Shown here: piece after piece, positions 25,297 through 34,386 of the stretch
Numbering within the stretch: position 1 is the stretch's first letter
Layout: the number at the start of each line of letters is the position of its first letter
Origin: Chryseobacterium gregarium DSM 19109
GTDB lineage: Bacteria; Bacteroidota; Bacteroidia; Flavobacteriales; Weeksellaceae
NCBI RefSeq assembly: GCF_000430845.1
Contig: NZ_AUMU01000014.1
Coordinates: 1 to 64,000 of the forward strand
Reading direction: 5' to 3'
DNA: 64,000 nt
Translations under genes and position numbers: made by a program
The notes under the pieces: model-generated
Database searches by the model: none
Seen by the model: only the letters and a program-made list of their open reading frames with translations
What the model was told of the DNA's origin: nothing

Positions 25297-26727
25297 TTAT
25301 TGATTAAGCGACCAGACAGAATAGCTGTTCGGGGCACACTGGATTTTTACCCATTGGTCATTCTGAGTTGTCGGATACCAGGCTGAACTGCCGGTAAAAT
25401 CTTTGATCTGCTGGCTTGTCCAGTTGGTTTGGATCCACCTTTCCTGCCAGCTTGAAGAGTTGTTGATGTACACGATCAATCCCGGATTTCCGTTATACCC
25501 GTTTCTTCGGGCAATATATTCATCATTATCCGTATACAGGATCGAAGTGGTTCCCGTCGCTTTATGATTATGGATCCAGATCAGGTTGTTCAGCCGTTCC
25601 TTGTTCAGCCATTCTTCATAATCACGGTAAAAAATGGTGGGATATCCTTCATGGGTAAGAATGTAGGCATAGGCCAGCATTTTTTTACCAATGACATCCG
25701 TATCATGGTTGGTGACAAATGTTACGGCTTTGTAAGGATTTCTCTTCCACATCATATCATCATTCAGAATATTCAGGTTACCGTTGTCAAAAGCTTCATC
25801 CATTTTATAATACGCTGCAAAATCAAAGACGGAACTGTTGGCATTATTAGCCCAGGATTCCAAAGTATTCACATTAGAATCCCATAACTCCCCTACAGAA
25901 AAGCCGCCTATATTTGAGTTCCAGCTGTTAACTACCCAGGCACCAAAACCTTTGACATAATCAAACCGCCAGCCGTCAAACTTCATGATATTTTTGTAAT
26001 ATTTCCCGACGGAATCATCTCTTCCCCACAGCCAGTCCTGAACATACGGATTGGCATGGCACAGATCCGGGAAGCCTCCGAATGCACCTTCATCATTGGT
26101 TCCGTAAGCATTTTTATAAAAGTCATTATAGTTTCTGGGGAATTTTCCCGAGGCCACCCCTGAAAAATTAGTCCAGGTATTGGAACCTATATAAGGATTG
26201 TATTCCGACTGTCCGCCACTGTTGTGGTTAATGACCACATCTGCATACACCTGCATATTTTCCGCATGGGCTTTGGTGATTAATGCCTCCAGCTCTGTCC
26301 TTGAGCCGAAACGGGTTTCAATGCTTCCGTTCTGATTATAGTTCCCGAAATCATAATAGTCGGTCGGGTCATATCCCATGGAATACGCACCGTTCTGCGC
26401 TTTGGAAGCGGGAGGCAGCCATACGGCACCAATGCCGGCATTGGACCAGTCGGTAATTTTTCCCTTTACAATATTCCACCAGTTCCCTCCATCCGGAACA
26501 TCCCAGTAAAAACCCTGCATCAGGACGCCTCCTCCAGGCCCTGCAGTAAATTTTGAGTAGGCAGATGTTCCTGTACTGAAAGGCTTGCCATTGTGACGGG
26601 TAACGTCTACAATTTTGTCATGAACTTCGGGCCGGCTCATGGTTTCAGCCCCTGTTTCGTCATCACTCCGGCATGAACTCATAAATCCTACAGCCAGAAA
26701 TGAAAGAAGGTAATATGCTTTATTCAT
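25297..26727 (-). CDS. GH13 alpha-amylase lipoprotein
   Basis: A 476-residue starch-degrading enzyme anchored as a lipoprotein (lipobox FMSSC, Cys19). The GH13 regions are all visible: region I DVVINHN (163-169), region II GWRFDYVKG with nucleophile Asp256, region III VGELWD with acid Glu280, and region IV FVTNHDTD with Asp342. The layout resembles bacterial and plant-type endo-amylases (GVLMQGFYWD, GIGAVWLPPASK). The C-terminal beta domain ends YSVWSLNQ. No type IX secretion tail is seen. It is likely exposed at the cell surface or in the periplasm and acts on alpha-1,4-glucans. Confidence 0.95.
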   Translation of the reverse strand: MNKAYYLLSFLAVGFMSSCRSDDETGAETMSRPEVHDKIVDVTRHNGKPFSTGTSAYSKFTAGPGGGVLMQGFYWDVPDGGNWWNIVKGKITDWSNAGIGAVWLPPASKAQNGAYSMGYDPTDYYDFGNYNQNGSIETRFGSRTELEALITKAHAENMQVYADVVINHNSGGQSEYNPYIGSNTWTNFSGVASGKFPRNYNDFYKNAYGTNDEGAFGGFPDLCHANPYVQDWLWGRDDSVGKYYKNIMKFDGWRFDYVKGFGAWVVNSWNSNIGGFSVGELWDSNVNTLESWANNANSSVFDFAAYYKMDEAFDNGNLNILNDDMMWKRNPYKAVTFVTNHDTDVIGKKMLAYAYILTHEGYPTIFYRDYEEWLNKERLNNLIWIHNHKATGTTSILYTDNDEYIARRNGYNGNPGLIVYINNSSSWQERWIQTNWTSQQIKDFTGSSAWYPTTQNDQWVKIQCAPNSYSVWSLNQ

Positions 26728-26902
26728 ATCTAAAGTTTTAATTGTTAAATCATTACCTAAATTAGCAATTTATTATATAAATTCTTACTCCCGTGAAATA
26801 TTTTTTCATTTTTAAGAAATGCCTTACAAAATCATTGCTTATGGGATTCATTAAAAAATCATAAACTTTAAAGATTTTCGGTACAATTTTTCCATTATTG
26901 CA

Positions 26903-26910
26903 TATATTTG
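26903..26910 (+). promoter_or_regulatory. -7 element giving a near-leaderless message
   Basis: TATATTTG matches TAnnTTTG and ends only 6 bases before the ATG at 26917, so the message would start at or very near the start codon. The element contains the TTG that could be mistaken for a start. Confidence 0.6.
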
Positions 26911-26916
26911 CAGACT

Positions 26917-27597
26917 ATGGAATACAATACCCAAAAAACCCAGCTTCACTTGCCTGAATACGGCAGAATTATACAACAGTTGGTTGAACGTTGCAAGGAG
27001 CTCTCTTCCAAAGAAGAAAGAAATGAAATGGCGATGGCAATAATTGATTTTATGGGTCAGAGAAACCCGCAGCTGCGCGACGAAGACAATTACAAACATA
27101 AACTTTGGGACCATCTTTTTATTCTGGCTGAATATGATCTGGATGTTGATTCTCCTTATCCGTTCCCTACTATGGAACAACTTGCCGAGAAACCGAAAAG
27201 AATGGAATACCCCAAGCTTCAGGGTGATTTTAAATTCTACGGGAAAAGTATACTTCAATTGATCGAAAAAGCAATCGAGCTGGAGGAAGGTGATGAAAAA
27301 GAAGCTCTGATTGAAGTGATTGCCAATAATATGAAGAAATCTTACAACGTATACAATAAAGAACATGTTACTGATGACGTCATCTTCCGCCACCTGAAGG
27401 AACTTTCTGAAAACAGGCTGGATCTTACAGGAATTGACAGCCTGGAGAAAAGCAAGATCTATTATACAAGCAACAGCAACCGGAGCAACAACAGCAATAA
27501 TAACAACCGGAGCAACAGCAACAGGAACAATCAGGCCAACAACAAAAGAAGACATAATAATAACAACACCAACAGCAATTATAAAAACAGAAAGTAG
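26917..27597 (+). CDS. DUF4290 protein with Asn-rich tail
   Basis: A 226-residue conserved Bacteroidetes protein of unknown function. The start is taken as ATG 26917 (MEYNTQKTQLHLPEYGRIIQ) because the upstream TTG belongs to the promoter. The first 180 residues are a helical conserved domain (QLVERCKELSSKEERNEMAM, LWDHLF, EYPKLQGDFKFYGKSI). The last 45 residues are a low-complexity Asn/Ser/Arg tail. It sits 2 bp before murA, an arrangement common in this group, so it may be tied to cell wall synthesis or simply share the promoter. Confidence 0.85.
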   Translation: MEYNTQKTQLHLPEYGRIIQQLVERCKELSSKEERNEMAMAIIDFMGQRNPQLRDEDNYKHKLWDHLFILAEYDLDVDSPYPFPTMEQLAEKPKRMEYPKLQGDFKFYGKSILQLIEKAIELEEGDEKEALIEVIANNMKKSYNVYNKEHVTDDVIFRHLKELSENRLDLTGIDSLEKSKIYYTSNSNRSNNSNNNNRSNSNRNNQANNKRRHNNNNTNSNYKNRK

Positions 27598-27599
27598 AC

Positions 27600-28907
27600 A
27601 TGAGTGGAACATTTCAGATCAGAGGAGGAAAAAGACTGCAAGGTGAGATCACTCCACAAGGAGCAAAAAATGAAGCTCTTCAAATTCTTTGTGCTGTTTT
27701 ATTAACTGATGAAGAAGTCAGAATCAAAAATATCCCAGATATCCATGATGTCAACAGGCTGATCGAGATCCTGGGCGACTTCGGGGTAAAAGTGACTAAA
27801 AACAGTCATGGTGATTATACGTTTAAAGCGGATACGGTTAATTTCGATTACATTAAATCCGACGAGTTCAAAAAAGACGGTGCAAAACTGAGAGGTTCGA
27901 TTATGCTGATGGGGCCTATGCTGGCGAGATACGGTGAAGCGTATATGCCGACGCCCGGAGGGGACAAAATAGGAAGAAGAAGATTAGACACTCACTTTCA
28001 GGGCCTGGTAGAACTCGGGGCAGAATTTAATTATGATGAGGAACAATATTTTTATTCATTAAAAGCCACGGAACTCAGAGGAAAATTCATCCTGCTGGAA
28101 GAAGCTTCCGTAACGGGAACGGCCAATATTGTTATGGCAGCCGCGTTGGCAAAAGGAAAAACCAGAATCTATAATGCAGCCTGTGAACCTTATCTGCAGC
28201 AGCTCTGCAAGATGCTGAACAGAATGGGAGCCCAGATTTCAGGCATAGGTTCCAATCTGTTGACTATTGAAGGTGTAGAATACCTTCACGGGACAGAACA
28301 CACGATGCTCCCTGATATGGTAGAGATCGGATCCTGGATCGGTCTTGCCGCAATGACCAAATCCGAAATCACCATTAAAAACGTCAACTGGCATCAGCTG
28401 GGTGTCATTCCGAATACTTTCAGGAAATTAGGCATTGAGCTTGAGCAGAGCGATGATGATATTTATATTCCGGCTCAGGAAAATTATAAAATCCAGAAAT
28501 TTATCGACGGGTCTATCCTGACGATTTCCGATGCTCCGTGGCCCGGATTTACTCCTGACCTTCTATCCATTATTTTAGTCGTGGCTACGCAGGCAAAAGG
28601 AAGTATCCTGGTCCACCAGAAAATGTTTGAATCCAGATTATTCTTCGTGGATAAACTGATTGATATGGGCGCTCAGATTATTCTTTGCGATCCGCACCGG
28701 GCAACCGTTATCGGGCTTAACCAGGAAGCTCCGTTAAGAGGAACCACAATGGTTTCGCCGGACATCCGAGCAGGGAATGCCCTTCTTATTGCCGCCCTTT
28801 CTGCAGAAGGGAAATCGATTATCCATAATATCGAACAGATTGACAGAGGATATGAAAATATTGACGGCAGACTGAAAGCCATTGGCGCTGACATCGAACG
28901 AATCTGA
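27600..28907 (+). CDS. murA: UDP-N-acetylglucosamine 1-carboxyvinyltransferase
   Basis: A 435-residue cytosolic enzyme of the first committed step of peptidoglycan synthesis: it transfers enolpyruvate from phosphoenolpyruvate to UDP-GlcNAc. Typical features are GAKNEALQIL (residues 21-30), RGSIMLMGPMLAR, GTANIVMAAALAKG and the C-terminal RIRAGNALL-like block. In place of the usual catalytic-loop Cys (Cys115 in E. coli) it has Asp122 in PGGDKIGRR. Asp at this site is known to remain active and to prevent fosfomycin attachment in other bacteria. It is encoded 2 bp after the DUF4290 gene and followed by a strong terminator. Confidence 0.97.
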   Translation: MSGTFQIRGGKRLQGEITPQGAKNEALQILCAVLLTDEEVRIKNIPDIHDVNRLIEILGDFGVKVTKNSHGDYTFKADTVNFDYIKSDEFKKDGAKLRGSIMLMGPMLARYGEAYMPTPGGDKIGRRRLDTHFQGLVELGAEFNYDEEQYFYSLKATELRGKFILLEEASVTGTANIVMAAALAKGKTRIYNAACEPYLQQLCKMLNRMGAQISGIGSNLLTIEGVEYLHGTEHTMLPDMVEIGSWIGLAAMTKSEITIKNVNWHQLGVIPNTFRKLGIELEQSDDDIYIPAQENYKIQKFIDGSILTISDAPWPGFTPDLLSIILVVATQAKGSILVHQKMFESRLFFVDKLIDMGAQIILCDPHRATVIGLNQEAPLRGTTMVSPDIRAGNALLIAALSAEGKSIIHNIEQIDRGYENIDGRLKAIGADIERI

Positions 28908-28920
28908 TCTTACACATAGC

Positions 28921-28950
28921 AAAAACCACCCAAAGGTGGTTTTTATTTTT
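28921..28950 (+). terminator. Terminator after murA
   Basis: AAAAACCACC / GGTGGTTTTT is a perfect 10-bp stem with a 4-base loop and a following T run. Confidence 0.9.
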
Positions 28951-28963
28951 TATGATCTATTAT

Positions 28964-29000
28964 AAAATAAAAAGGCTGTAAGAATGGTTCTACAGCCTTT
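28964..29000 (-). terminator. Terminator after NIL-domain gene
   Basis: AAAGGCTGTA (28971-28980) pairs with TACAGCCTTT (28991-29000). Read on the minus strand it is followed by TTTTATTTTAT. It serves the gene at 29031-29342. Confidence 0.85.
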
Positions 29001-29030
29001 GTTTTATCATCAAAACGCTATGAATTCCGG

Positions 29031-29342
29031 TTACAGATACTTCCTGCAGACATATTCCACGCTTGTGCTCAAAAGCTTGTTTTGACGGAGATAATATTCC
29101 AACTGTTCGAAATCATCTGAATTGACATTGATATACAGCTGAACAGACCCGAAACTTCTTCCGCTGATGTATTCAACATTTACAGACAACACTTTATGGC
29201 AAATCCCCAGCTGATCATAAATGGCATTCATAAGATGTTCAAACTTCACTTTTCCGTTCAGTTCAATTTCAAGGATCCATTCTTTTCTGGGCAGGTTTAT
29301 GCTGTTCTGTAAAACCTGAAGGTTGGGATAAGGTGTTGCCAT
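29031..29342 (-). CDS. Stand-alone NIL-domain protein
   Basis: A 103-residue protein built of one ACT-like ferredoxin fold. Strand LEIELNGKV, helix FEHLMNAIYDQLGI, then VLSVNVEYISGRSFGSVQLYI and a second helix DFEQLEYYLRQNKL match the NIL domain that senses L-methionine at the C terminus of the MetN transporter ATPase. Here it is not fused to a transporter. It may be a small ligand-sensing or ferredoxin-like accessory protein. The ligand is not evident from sequence. Confidence 0.68.
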   Translation of the reverse strand: MATPYPNLQVLQNSINLPRKEWILEIELNGKVKFEHLMNAIYDQLGICHKVLSVNVEYISGRSFGSVQLYINVNSDDFEQLEYYLRQNKLLSTSVEYVCRKYL

Positions 29343-29513
29343 AAAATTATTTTTAATTAAATACTGCTGCGGTTCACTGATCTGTTATATTAAATCTTCG
29401 ACAAAAATATGAAAAATAATTAGTCTACAAAATTAGTAGGATAATAATTTACATTAAGTATACTATTTTTTATCCTACATTAAATCCATTTCGTCCCTGC
29501 TGAGTTTTATAAT

Positions 29514-29538
29514 AAAAAAGCGGATTAAAAAATCCGCC
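29514..29538 (-). terminator. Terminator after YiiX-like gene
   Basis: AAGCGGATT / AATCCGCCC form a stem of 7 bp or more next to the stop of the gene at 29540. A T run follows on the minus strand. Confidence 0.7.
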
Positions 29539-29539
29539 C

Positions 29540-30181
29540 TTACTCATTAGTATAATTCAATTCCTTGATCCTTTCCAGTTTACCGGAAGCCGCCATACCA
29601 TTGGGATTGCAGCCCGGTTCCCCCTCCGGAACTTTTAAATTTTTCTTCTGATAAAACTCCTGCCAGAAAGCATTGGTTGTTCCGGTTTTCGGATCGACGA
29701 AGGTCATTGGTTCAAGTCTGAAAATCTGGTTTTTTCTGAAAGCCCTTTCAATAAAATCTGAACAGTAATAGGCACTTTCATCTAAAATATAATTAAAATT
29801 ATAAGGTTTCCCCAACATGGATTCCGCTTTCTGAATGGCATCAGGAATAGTATTCTGATAAGGTGATTTCAGACGGTAAACGATTACTTTCTGTCCTTCA
29901 TCTGCCTGATCTTTTATAAATTCTTTTACCTTTTGTTTTTGAGACCCTCCTTTGGGTGCAGCATGGAGGACAAAAACCCCGTCCCTGTTCTTTTCTACAA
30001 TCCCGATATGATCGAAAGAAGCATGTTCCTGTTTTTGGGTAACGTTGTTAATGGCTCCGGAAAGCCCGGTTTCTTTTGCCGTCACGAAAAGAAGATCGCC
30101 GTTATTCAATCCTGAGAATTCTGCGTTTTTACAGCTCAGCATGAAGCTTACCATAAAAATAACTGAAAGAACATTCATCAT
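29540..30181 (-). CDS. YiiX/NlpC-P60-like cysteine hydrolase lipoprotein
   Basis: A 213-residue protein from the ATG at 30181. A longer frame to 30229 would overlap the upstream gene by 47 bp and is less likely. The lipobox FMLSC marks a lipoprotein. The permuted papain-like fold of the YiiX family is suggested by NGDLLFV, FDHIGIV with the catalytic His, VLHAAPKGG, and YYCSDFIERAF with the catalytic Cys. Such enzymes hydrolyse amide or ester bonds. The substrate is not known. It follows the DUF1801 gene directly. Confidence 0.78.
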   Translation of the reverse strand: MMNVLSVIFMVSFMLSCKNAEFSGLNNGDLLFVTAKETGLSGAINNVTQKQEHASFDHIGIVEKNRDGVFVLHAAPKGGSQKQKVKEFIKDQADEGQKVIVYRLKSPYQNTIPDAIQKAESMLGKPYNFNYILDESAYYCSDFIERAFRKNQIFRLEPMTFVDPKTGTTNAFWQEFYQKKNLKVPEGEPGCNPNGMAASGKLERIKELNYTNE

Positions 30182-30182
30182 A

Positions 30183-30638
30183 TTACTTTTTAAAATTGCT
30201 TTCATAAATTTCAATCCATTCTTCAACATTCATTTTTCCGCTTAGTTCCCCCAACAACTCAAAAGGGATATCATCCATCTTTTTGAAACGGATACAGGAT
30301 TTCCCCATATCTAATTTCCGTTTGGAATATTTTGGAAATTCTCCGGTGAACCAGTTCAGCAATTCGGGCTTTGCATATAGCCCCATATGATATAAGGCAA
30401 TAAAATTCTTCTGGGAAGCCAATGACATAAACGGCAGCGGTGAGCCCGGCGTACAGTGATAACCGGCCGGATACCTTTCCAGAGGAACGTCCCACCCTAT
30501 CATTCCATAACTTATATTCTGTGAAAAACCGTCCGGTAAATGACCATTGACAGTGTTAAATATTTTCCTGAAAACCTCCTGTCTTTCCTCCGGAACCTTT
30601 GATATGTAATCTTCTATGGAAACAGCCTCGATCTGCAT
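30183..30638 (-). CDS. DUF1801 domain protein
   Basis: A 151-residue protein of the DUF1801/YdhG family: SIEDYISKVPEERQEVFRKI at the start, ISYGMIGWDVP in the middle, FIALYHMGLY, then GKSCIRFKKMDDIPFELLGE near the end. The family has a compact alpha/beta fold without assigned catalysis. It is probably in one transcript with the downstream lipoprotein gene (1 bp gap). Confidence 0.85.
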   Translation of the reverse strand: MQIEAVSIEDYISKVPEERQEVFRKIFNTVNGHLPDGFSQNISYGMIGWDVPLERYPAGYHCTPGSPLPFMSLASQKNFIALYHMGLYAKPELLNWFTGEFPKYSKRKLDMGKSCIRFKKMDDIPFELLGELSGKMNVEEWIEIYESNFKK

Positions 30639-30817
30639 AGGTGAAATTTTTAATAACTCTTCAAATTAACAAAATTTAATCGACAATTATTTTAATAATC
30701 TCGGTACCCTTTATTCATCCTTTACTGAAAACGAATAAATACTACGGTTCGAAAATGAAAATTACGGCTGTACGGGTTTCTTTATATGCTTTATTTTAAT
30801 ATTGGGAAATTAAATCC

Positions 30818-30825
30818 TATTTTTG
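30818..30825 (+). promoter_or_regulatory. -7 element before aminotransferase gene
   Basis: TATTTTTG matches TAnnTTTG and ends 20 bases before the ATG at 30846. A TTG at 30802-30804 is too close to be a good -33 box. Confidence 0.5.
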
Positions 30826-30845
30826 TCATACAAATTTTTTGAACA

Positions 30846-32051
30846 ATGCCGAATATTTCAAACAGAGCACTCCATATGCCGCCATCGCCGGTAAGAAAAC
30901 TGGTTCCTTTTGCCATTAACGCCAAACAGAGAGGGATAAAAGTATATCACCTGAATATCGGACAGCCTGATATCGAAACTCCGGAAACGGCTCTTAATGC
31001 TTTAAAGAATATTGATCTGAAAGTATTGGAATATGCCCTTTCCGAAGGTAACCTGGAATACAGACAGGCCCTTACGGAATATTACCATTTATTAGATTTC
31101 ACAGATCTTACCCCGGATAACTTCATCGTTACCAACGGAGGCTCAGAAGCATTGAATTTTGCAATTTCCACCTTATGTGACGACGGTGACGAAGTCATCA
31201 TTCCTGAACCGTATTACGCCAACTATAACGGGTTTACCAGTACTTTTAATGTAAATGTGGTGGCAGTGCCGTCTACGATTGATACCGGCTTCGCGCTTCC
31301 GCCGATTGAAGAATTTGAGAAAAAAATCACCCCGAGAACAAGAGCCATCCTGATCTGTAACCCAGGAAACCCTACCGGGTACCTTTATACCAGAGAAGAA
31401 CTTCAGAAATTAGCGGAAATTGCTTTAAAGTATGACATCGTCATTATTTCTGATGAAGTGTACCGGGAATATGTATATGACGGGAAACAGCAGATTTCCA
31501 TGTTTGCATTTCCTGAACTGGCAGAAAACTGCATCATTATTGATTCAGAATCCAAGCGGTATTCCATGTGCGGCGTACGAATAGGATGCCTGATTACCCG
31601 TTCTAAAAAAATTCGTGATGCGGCTATGCTTTTTGCACAGGCCAGGCTGAGCCCGGTGCTTTTGGGACAGATTGCGGCTACTGCGGCCCACCAGAATGAC
31701 GGTGCCTACATCAGGGCAGTAAGAGAAGAATACACCCATAGAAGAAACGTTCTAGTAGATGCGCTGAATGCCATTCCTGGAGTTATCTGTCCGAAGCCGA
31801 AAGGAGCCTTTTACTGTGTTGCGGAACTTCCGGTTGACGATACCGAAAAATTCGCCCAGTGGCTGCTGGAAAGCTATTCAGACCAGAATGAAACTATTAT
31901 GGTAGCTCCGGCAGGAGGATTTTACAGCAATCCTGAATTGGGTAAAAAACAGGTGCGGATTGCCTATGTTCTAAAAGAAGAAGATTTGAAAAGAAGTGCG
32001 GCGATTTTAAAAGACGCTCTTGAAAAATACAAACTGGAATTTACCCACTAA
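30846..32051 (+). CDS. Class I/II PLP-dependent aminotransferase (AspC-like)
   Basis: A 401-residue cytosolic fold-type I aminotransferase. Visible landmarks are HLNIGQPDIETPE, TNGGSEALNFAI (phosphate-binding), CNPGNPTGYLYTREEL, IISDEVYREYVYDG and SESKRYSMCGVRIG, where the Lys forms the Schiff base with pyridoxal phosphate, followed by RIAYVLKEEDL with the carboxylate-binding Arg. It is closest in pattern to aspartate aminotransferases. The precise amino acid substrate cannot be fixed by sight. It stands alone with its own promoter and terminator. Confidence 0.9.
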   Translation: MPNISNRALHMPPSPVRKLVPFAINAKQRGIKVYHLNIGQPDIETPETALNALKNIDLKVLEYALSEGNLEYRQALTEYYHLLDFTDLTPDNFIVTNGGSEALNFAISTLCDDGDEVIIPEPYYANYNGFTSTFNVNVVAVPSTIDTGFALPPIEEFEKKITPRTRAILICNPGNPTGYLYTREELQKLAEIALKYDIVIISDEVYREYVYDGKQQISMFAFPELAENCIIIDSESKRYSMCGVRIGCLITRSKKIRDAAMLFAQARLSPVLLGQIAATAAHQNDGAYIRAVREEYTHRRNVLVDALNAIPGVICPKPKGAFYCVAELPVDDTEKFAQWLLESYSDQNETIMVAPAGGFYSNPELGKKQVRIAYVLKEEDLKRSAAILKDALEKYKLEFTH

Positions 32052-32065
32052 TTAAAGATATCTGT

Positions 32066-32127
32066 ATCAGCAATAAAATTTCGGATTGAAAAGTATTCTT
32101 TCCCATCTTTTATTGCTGATATTTTTT
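32066..32127 (+). terminator. Terminator after aminotransferase gene
   Basis: TATCAGCAATAAAA (32066-32079) pairs perfectly with TTTTATTGCTGATA (32108-32121) around a 28-base loop, then TTTTTT. Confidence 0.75.
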
Positions 32128-32258
32128 ATTGTGATGTTAAGAAGGAGAAAATAATTCTCTTATACATCTCAATGTTCATTTCCATATACGATCCGGACAA
32201 TGCCGGAGAGGCCGGAAACTCAGATCCAAAAACATAATTCCACAGGAATACAAATAAA

Positions 32259-33275
32259 ATGATGCACGAAAATTTTTCACTCAAACTATACAATACATTT
32301 GGCATAGAGGCAAAAGCACGATATTTTACTGAAGTCCATTCCGTTGAAGAACTGCTGGAAGCTTTGAACAATCCGGTAACCCAAACTCTTCCCCTTCTCT
32401 TTTTAGGCGGCGGAAGCAATATCCTGCTGACCGGGGATTTTGAAGGACTTGCCATCCGGTTAAACTTAAAGGGCATCCATGAAGACCTCATCAGTGAAAA
32501 CGAAGTATTAGTTACCGTAAAAGCAGGAGAAAACTGGCATGAATTCGTATTGTTCTGCCTGGAAAAAAATTACGGCGGCATGGAAAACCTCTCACTGATC
32601 CCGGGAAATGTGGGAACTTCCCCGATGCAGAATATCGGGGCATACGGAGTGGAAATCAAAGATACCTTCGTAAGCTGTACGGTTCTGAATTTAGAAAACC
32701 TTCAGCTGGAAACCTTCAATCGCGAACAATGCCGGTTCGGCTACAGGGATTCTGTTTTTAAGCAGGAAGGAAAAGGAAAATATGTGATTACAGAGGTTTC
32801 TTTTACCCTGACCAGGAAAAGCCACCAGCTGAAAACATCATACGGCGCGATACAGGCGGAACTGGAAAAATCAGGCATTGAGCACCCCACCATTCAGGAT
32901 GTTTCAAGGGCGGTCATTACTATCAGACAGAGCAAACTGCCGGATCCTAAAGAGACCGGAAATGCAGGAAGCTTCTTTAAAAACCCGACTATTCCACTGA
33001 GCCGGTTTGAAGAATTACAACAACAATTTGAACATATCCCGGGCTATCCGAACGGAGATTTTGTAAAAATCCCGGCGGGATGGCTGATCGAACAGGCAGG
33101 CTGGAAAGGGAAACAGATTGGGAATGTGGCCACCCACGAGCTGCAGGCACTGGTGATCATCAACGCCACCGGAAATGCCACCGGGAAAGAAATTTTCGGT
33201 TTCTCTGCGGAGATTATTGATTCTGTGAAAGAAAAATACGGAATCGAGCTGGAAAGAGAGGTGAATATTATTTGA
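32259..33275 (+). CDS. murB: UDP-N-acetylenolpyruvoylglucosamine reductase
   Basis: A 338-residue flavoprotein that reduces enolpyruvyl-UDP-GlcNAc to UDP-MurNAc, the step after MurA. The FAD-binding part shows LFLGGGSNILL, ENLSLIPGNVGTSPMQNIGAYG and the Tyr-containing FGYRDSVFK. The catalytic segment GNAGSFFKNP holds the proton-donating Ser. AGGAA lies upstream of two adjacent ATGs (32259 and 32262), so the first two Met are equivalent candidates. It is separate from murA here by about 3 kb. Confidence 0.96.
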   Translation: MMHENFSLKLYNTFGIEAKARYFTEVHSVEELLEALNNPVTQTLPLLFLGGGSNILLTGDFEGLAIRLNLKGIHEDLISENEVLVTVKAGENWHEFVLFCLEKNYGGMENLSLIPGNVGTSPMQNIGAYGVEIKDTFVSCTVLNLENLQLETFNREQCRFGYRDSVFKQEGKGKYVITEVSFTLTRKSHQLKTSYGAIQAELEKSGIEHPTIQDVSRAVITIRQSKLPDPKETGNAGSFFKNPTIPLSRFEELQQQFEHIPGYPNGDFVKIPAGWLIEQAGWKGKQIGNVATHELQALVIINATGNATGKEIFGFSAEIIDSVKEKYGIELEREVNII

Positions 33276-33355
33276 TATTTAATTGTTAATAAAGCTGTCT
33301 ATATTCAAGGCAACAGTTCTTATATTTAATTTTGATTTAATTAAGATTATTCAGG

Positions 33356-33384
33356 ATCATGCTGAGCGGAGACGAAGCACCTAA
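33356..33384. repeat. Degenerate dispersed intergenic repeat
   Basis: ATCATGCTGAGCGGAGACGA and the bases after it resemble the common intergenic sequence TCATGCTGAGCgaagTCGAAGCATC of Bacteroidetes, with changes. The identification is from memory of the family and is tentative. Confidence 0.35.
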
Positions 33385-33407
33385 GATTTAACTTCTAATA
33401 TAAACAC

Positions 33408-34211
33408 ATGAAAATTGCCATTCTCGGAGCAGGAAATATGGGCCTTTCTTTTTCAAAATCATTTTTGAAATATGAATTAATAAAGCCTGAAAACCTTCAT
33501 TTAATTACAAGGAATACCTCAGGGATTTCTAAAATATCAGGAGAGTTTCCAAAGTCACAGGTCTCATCTTTTGAGGACGTTAAAAAACTGGATGCAGATT
33601 TAATCATCATTTCGGTAAAGCCCCAAGACTTTCAGAATGTTGCAGAAAATTTCCAATTCGTATTAAAAGAAAATCAGATGGTTTTGTCCATTATGGCCGG
33701 AATTAAAATTGAAAAGATTCAAAAACTGCTGCGCCATCCTCTTATCGTACGCGCCATGCCCAATTCCCCGACCCTTCTCGGAATGGGAATTACAGGCTAT
33801 ACTGCTGCACAAGGAATTTCTTTCAGCCAGTTAATCAATATCGAAAGATTATTAAATTCGACAGGAAGATCCGTTTACCTCGAAAACGAAGAATTACTGG
33901 ACAGTGTTACGGCCCTGTCAGGAAGTGGACCGGCCTATTTTTACTACATTGTGGATGCAATGATTAAAGCAGGAACTGAAATGGGAATTGATGAAAACCT
34001 TTCCCAGCTTTTCGTAAAACAGACTATGCTGGGAGCCTACCATCTGATTAACACTTCGGATAAAAGCCTGGAAGAATTGATTAAGGATGTGGCGTCAAAA
34101 GGAGGGACAACCGAAGCAGCCTTACACACTTTCGAAGAAAACAATTTTAAGGGAATCCTGAAAAACGGAATTTTAAATGCTGAAAAACGGGCCAGAGAGC
34201 TGAATGGTTAA
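33408..34211 (+). CDS. proC: Pyrroline-5-carboxylate reductase
   Basis: A 267-residue cytosolic enzyme of the last step of proline synthesis (NAD(P)H-dependent reduction of pyrroline-5-carboxylate). The Rossmann motif GAGNMG is at residues 7-12. VKPQDF, VRAMPNSPTLLGMGITGY, ALSGSGPAYFYY and the C-terminal DVASKGGTTEAALHTFEE are the family signatures. It appears as a single transcription unit. Confidence 0.96.
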   Translation: MKIAILGAGNMGLSFSKSFLKYELIKPENLHLITRNTSGISKISGEFPKSQVSSFEDVKKLDADLIIISVKPQDFQNVAENFQFVLKENQMVLSIMAGIKIEKIQKLLRHPLIVRAMPNSPTLLGMGITGYTAAQGISFSQLINIERLLNSTGRSVYLENEELLDSVTALSGSGPAYFYYIVDAMIKAGTEMGIDENLSQLFVKQTMLGAYHLINTSDKSLEELIKDVASKGGTTEAALHTFEENNFKGILKNGILNAEKRARELNG

Positions 34212-34361
34212 ACAGTCAGGTTCCCAACCGTTTCTTAATGACCCTACGAAATAAAATCCCAGAAATACACCAGAGTTATTCAGGATTATGCTATCTACCA
34301 CAATAATACCCTTATATAATTTCTTTAGCATCACGTGCCGGTTTATTCATTTCAAAAACAG

Positions 34362-34369
34362 TAAATTTG
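34362..34369 (+). promoter_or_regulatory. -7 element before lnt
   Basis: TAAATTTG matches TAnnTTTG and ends 17 bases before the ATG at 34387. No clear -33 TTG. Confidence 0.5.
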
Positions 34370-34386
34370 TGTATTAAATTCATGTA

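Noticed and set aside
26851..27612. 253-codon minus-strand ORF
   Set aside because: It is the exact antisense of the DUF4290 gene, whose reading is supported by family motifs, promoter and coupling to murA. The hydrophobic reading arises from the Asn/Lys-rich sense strand.
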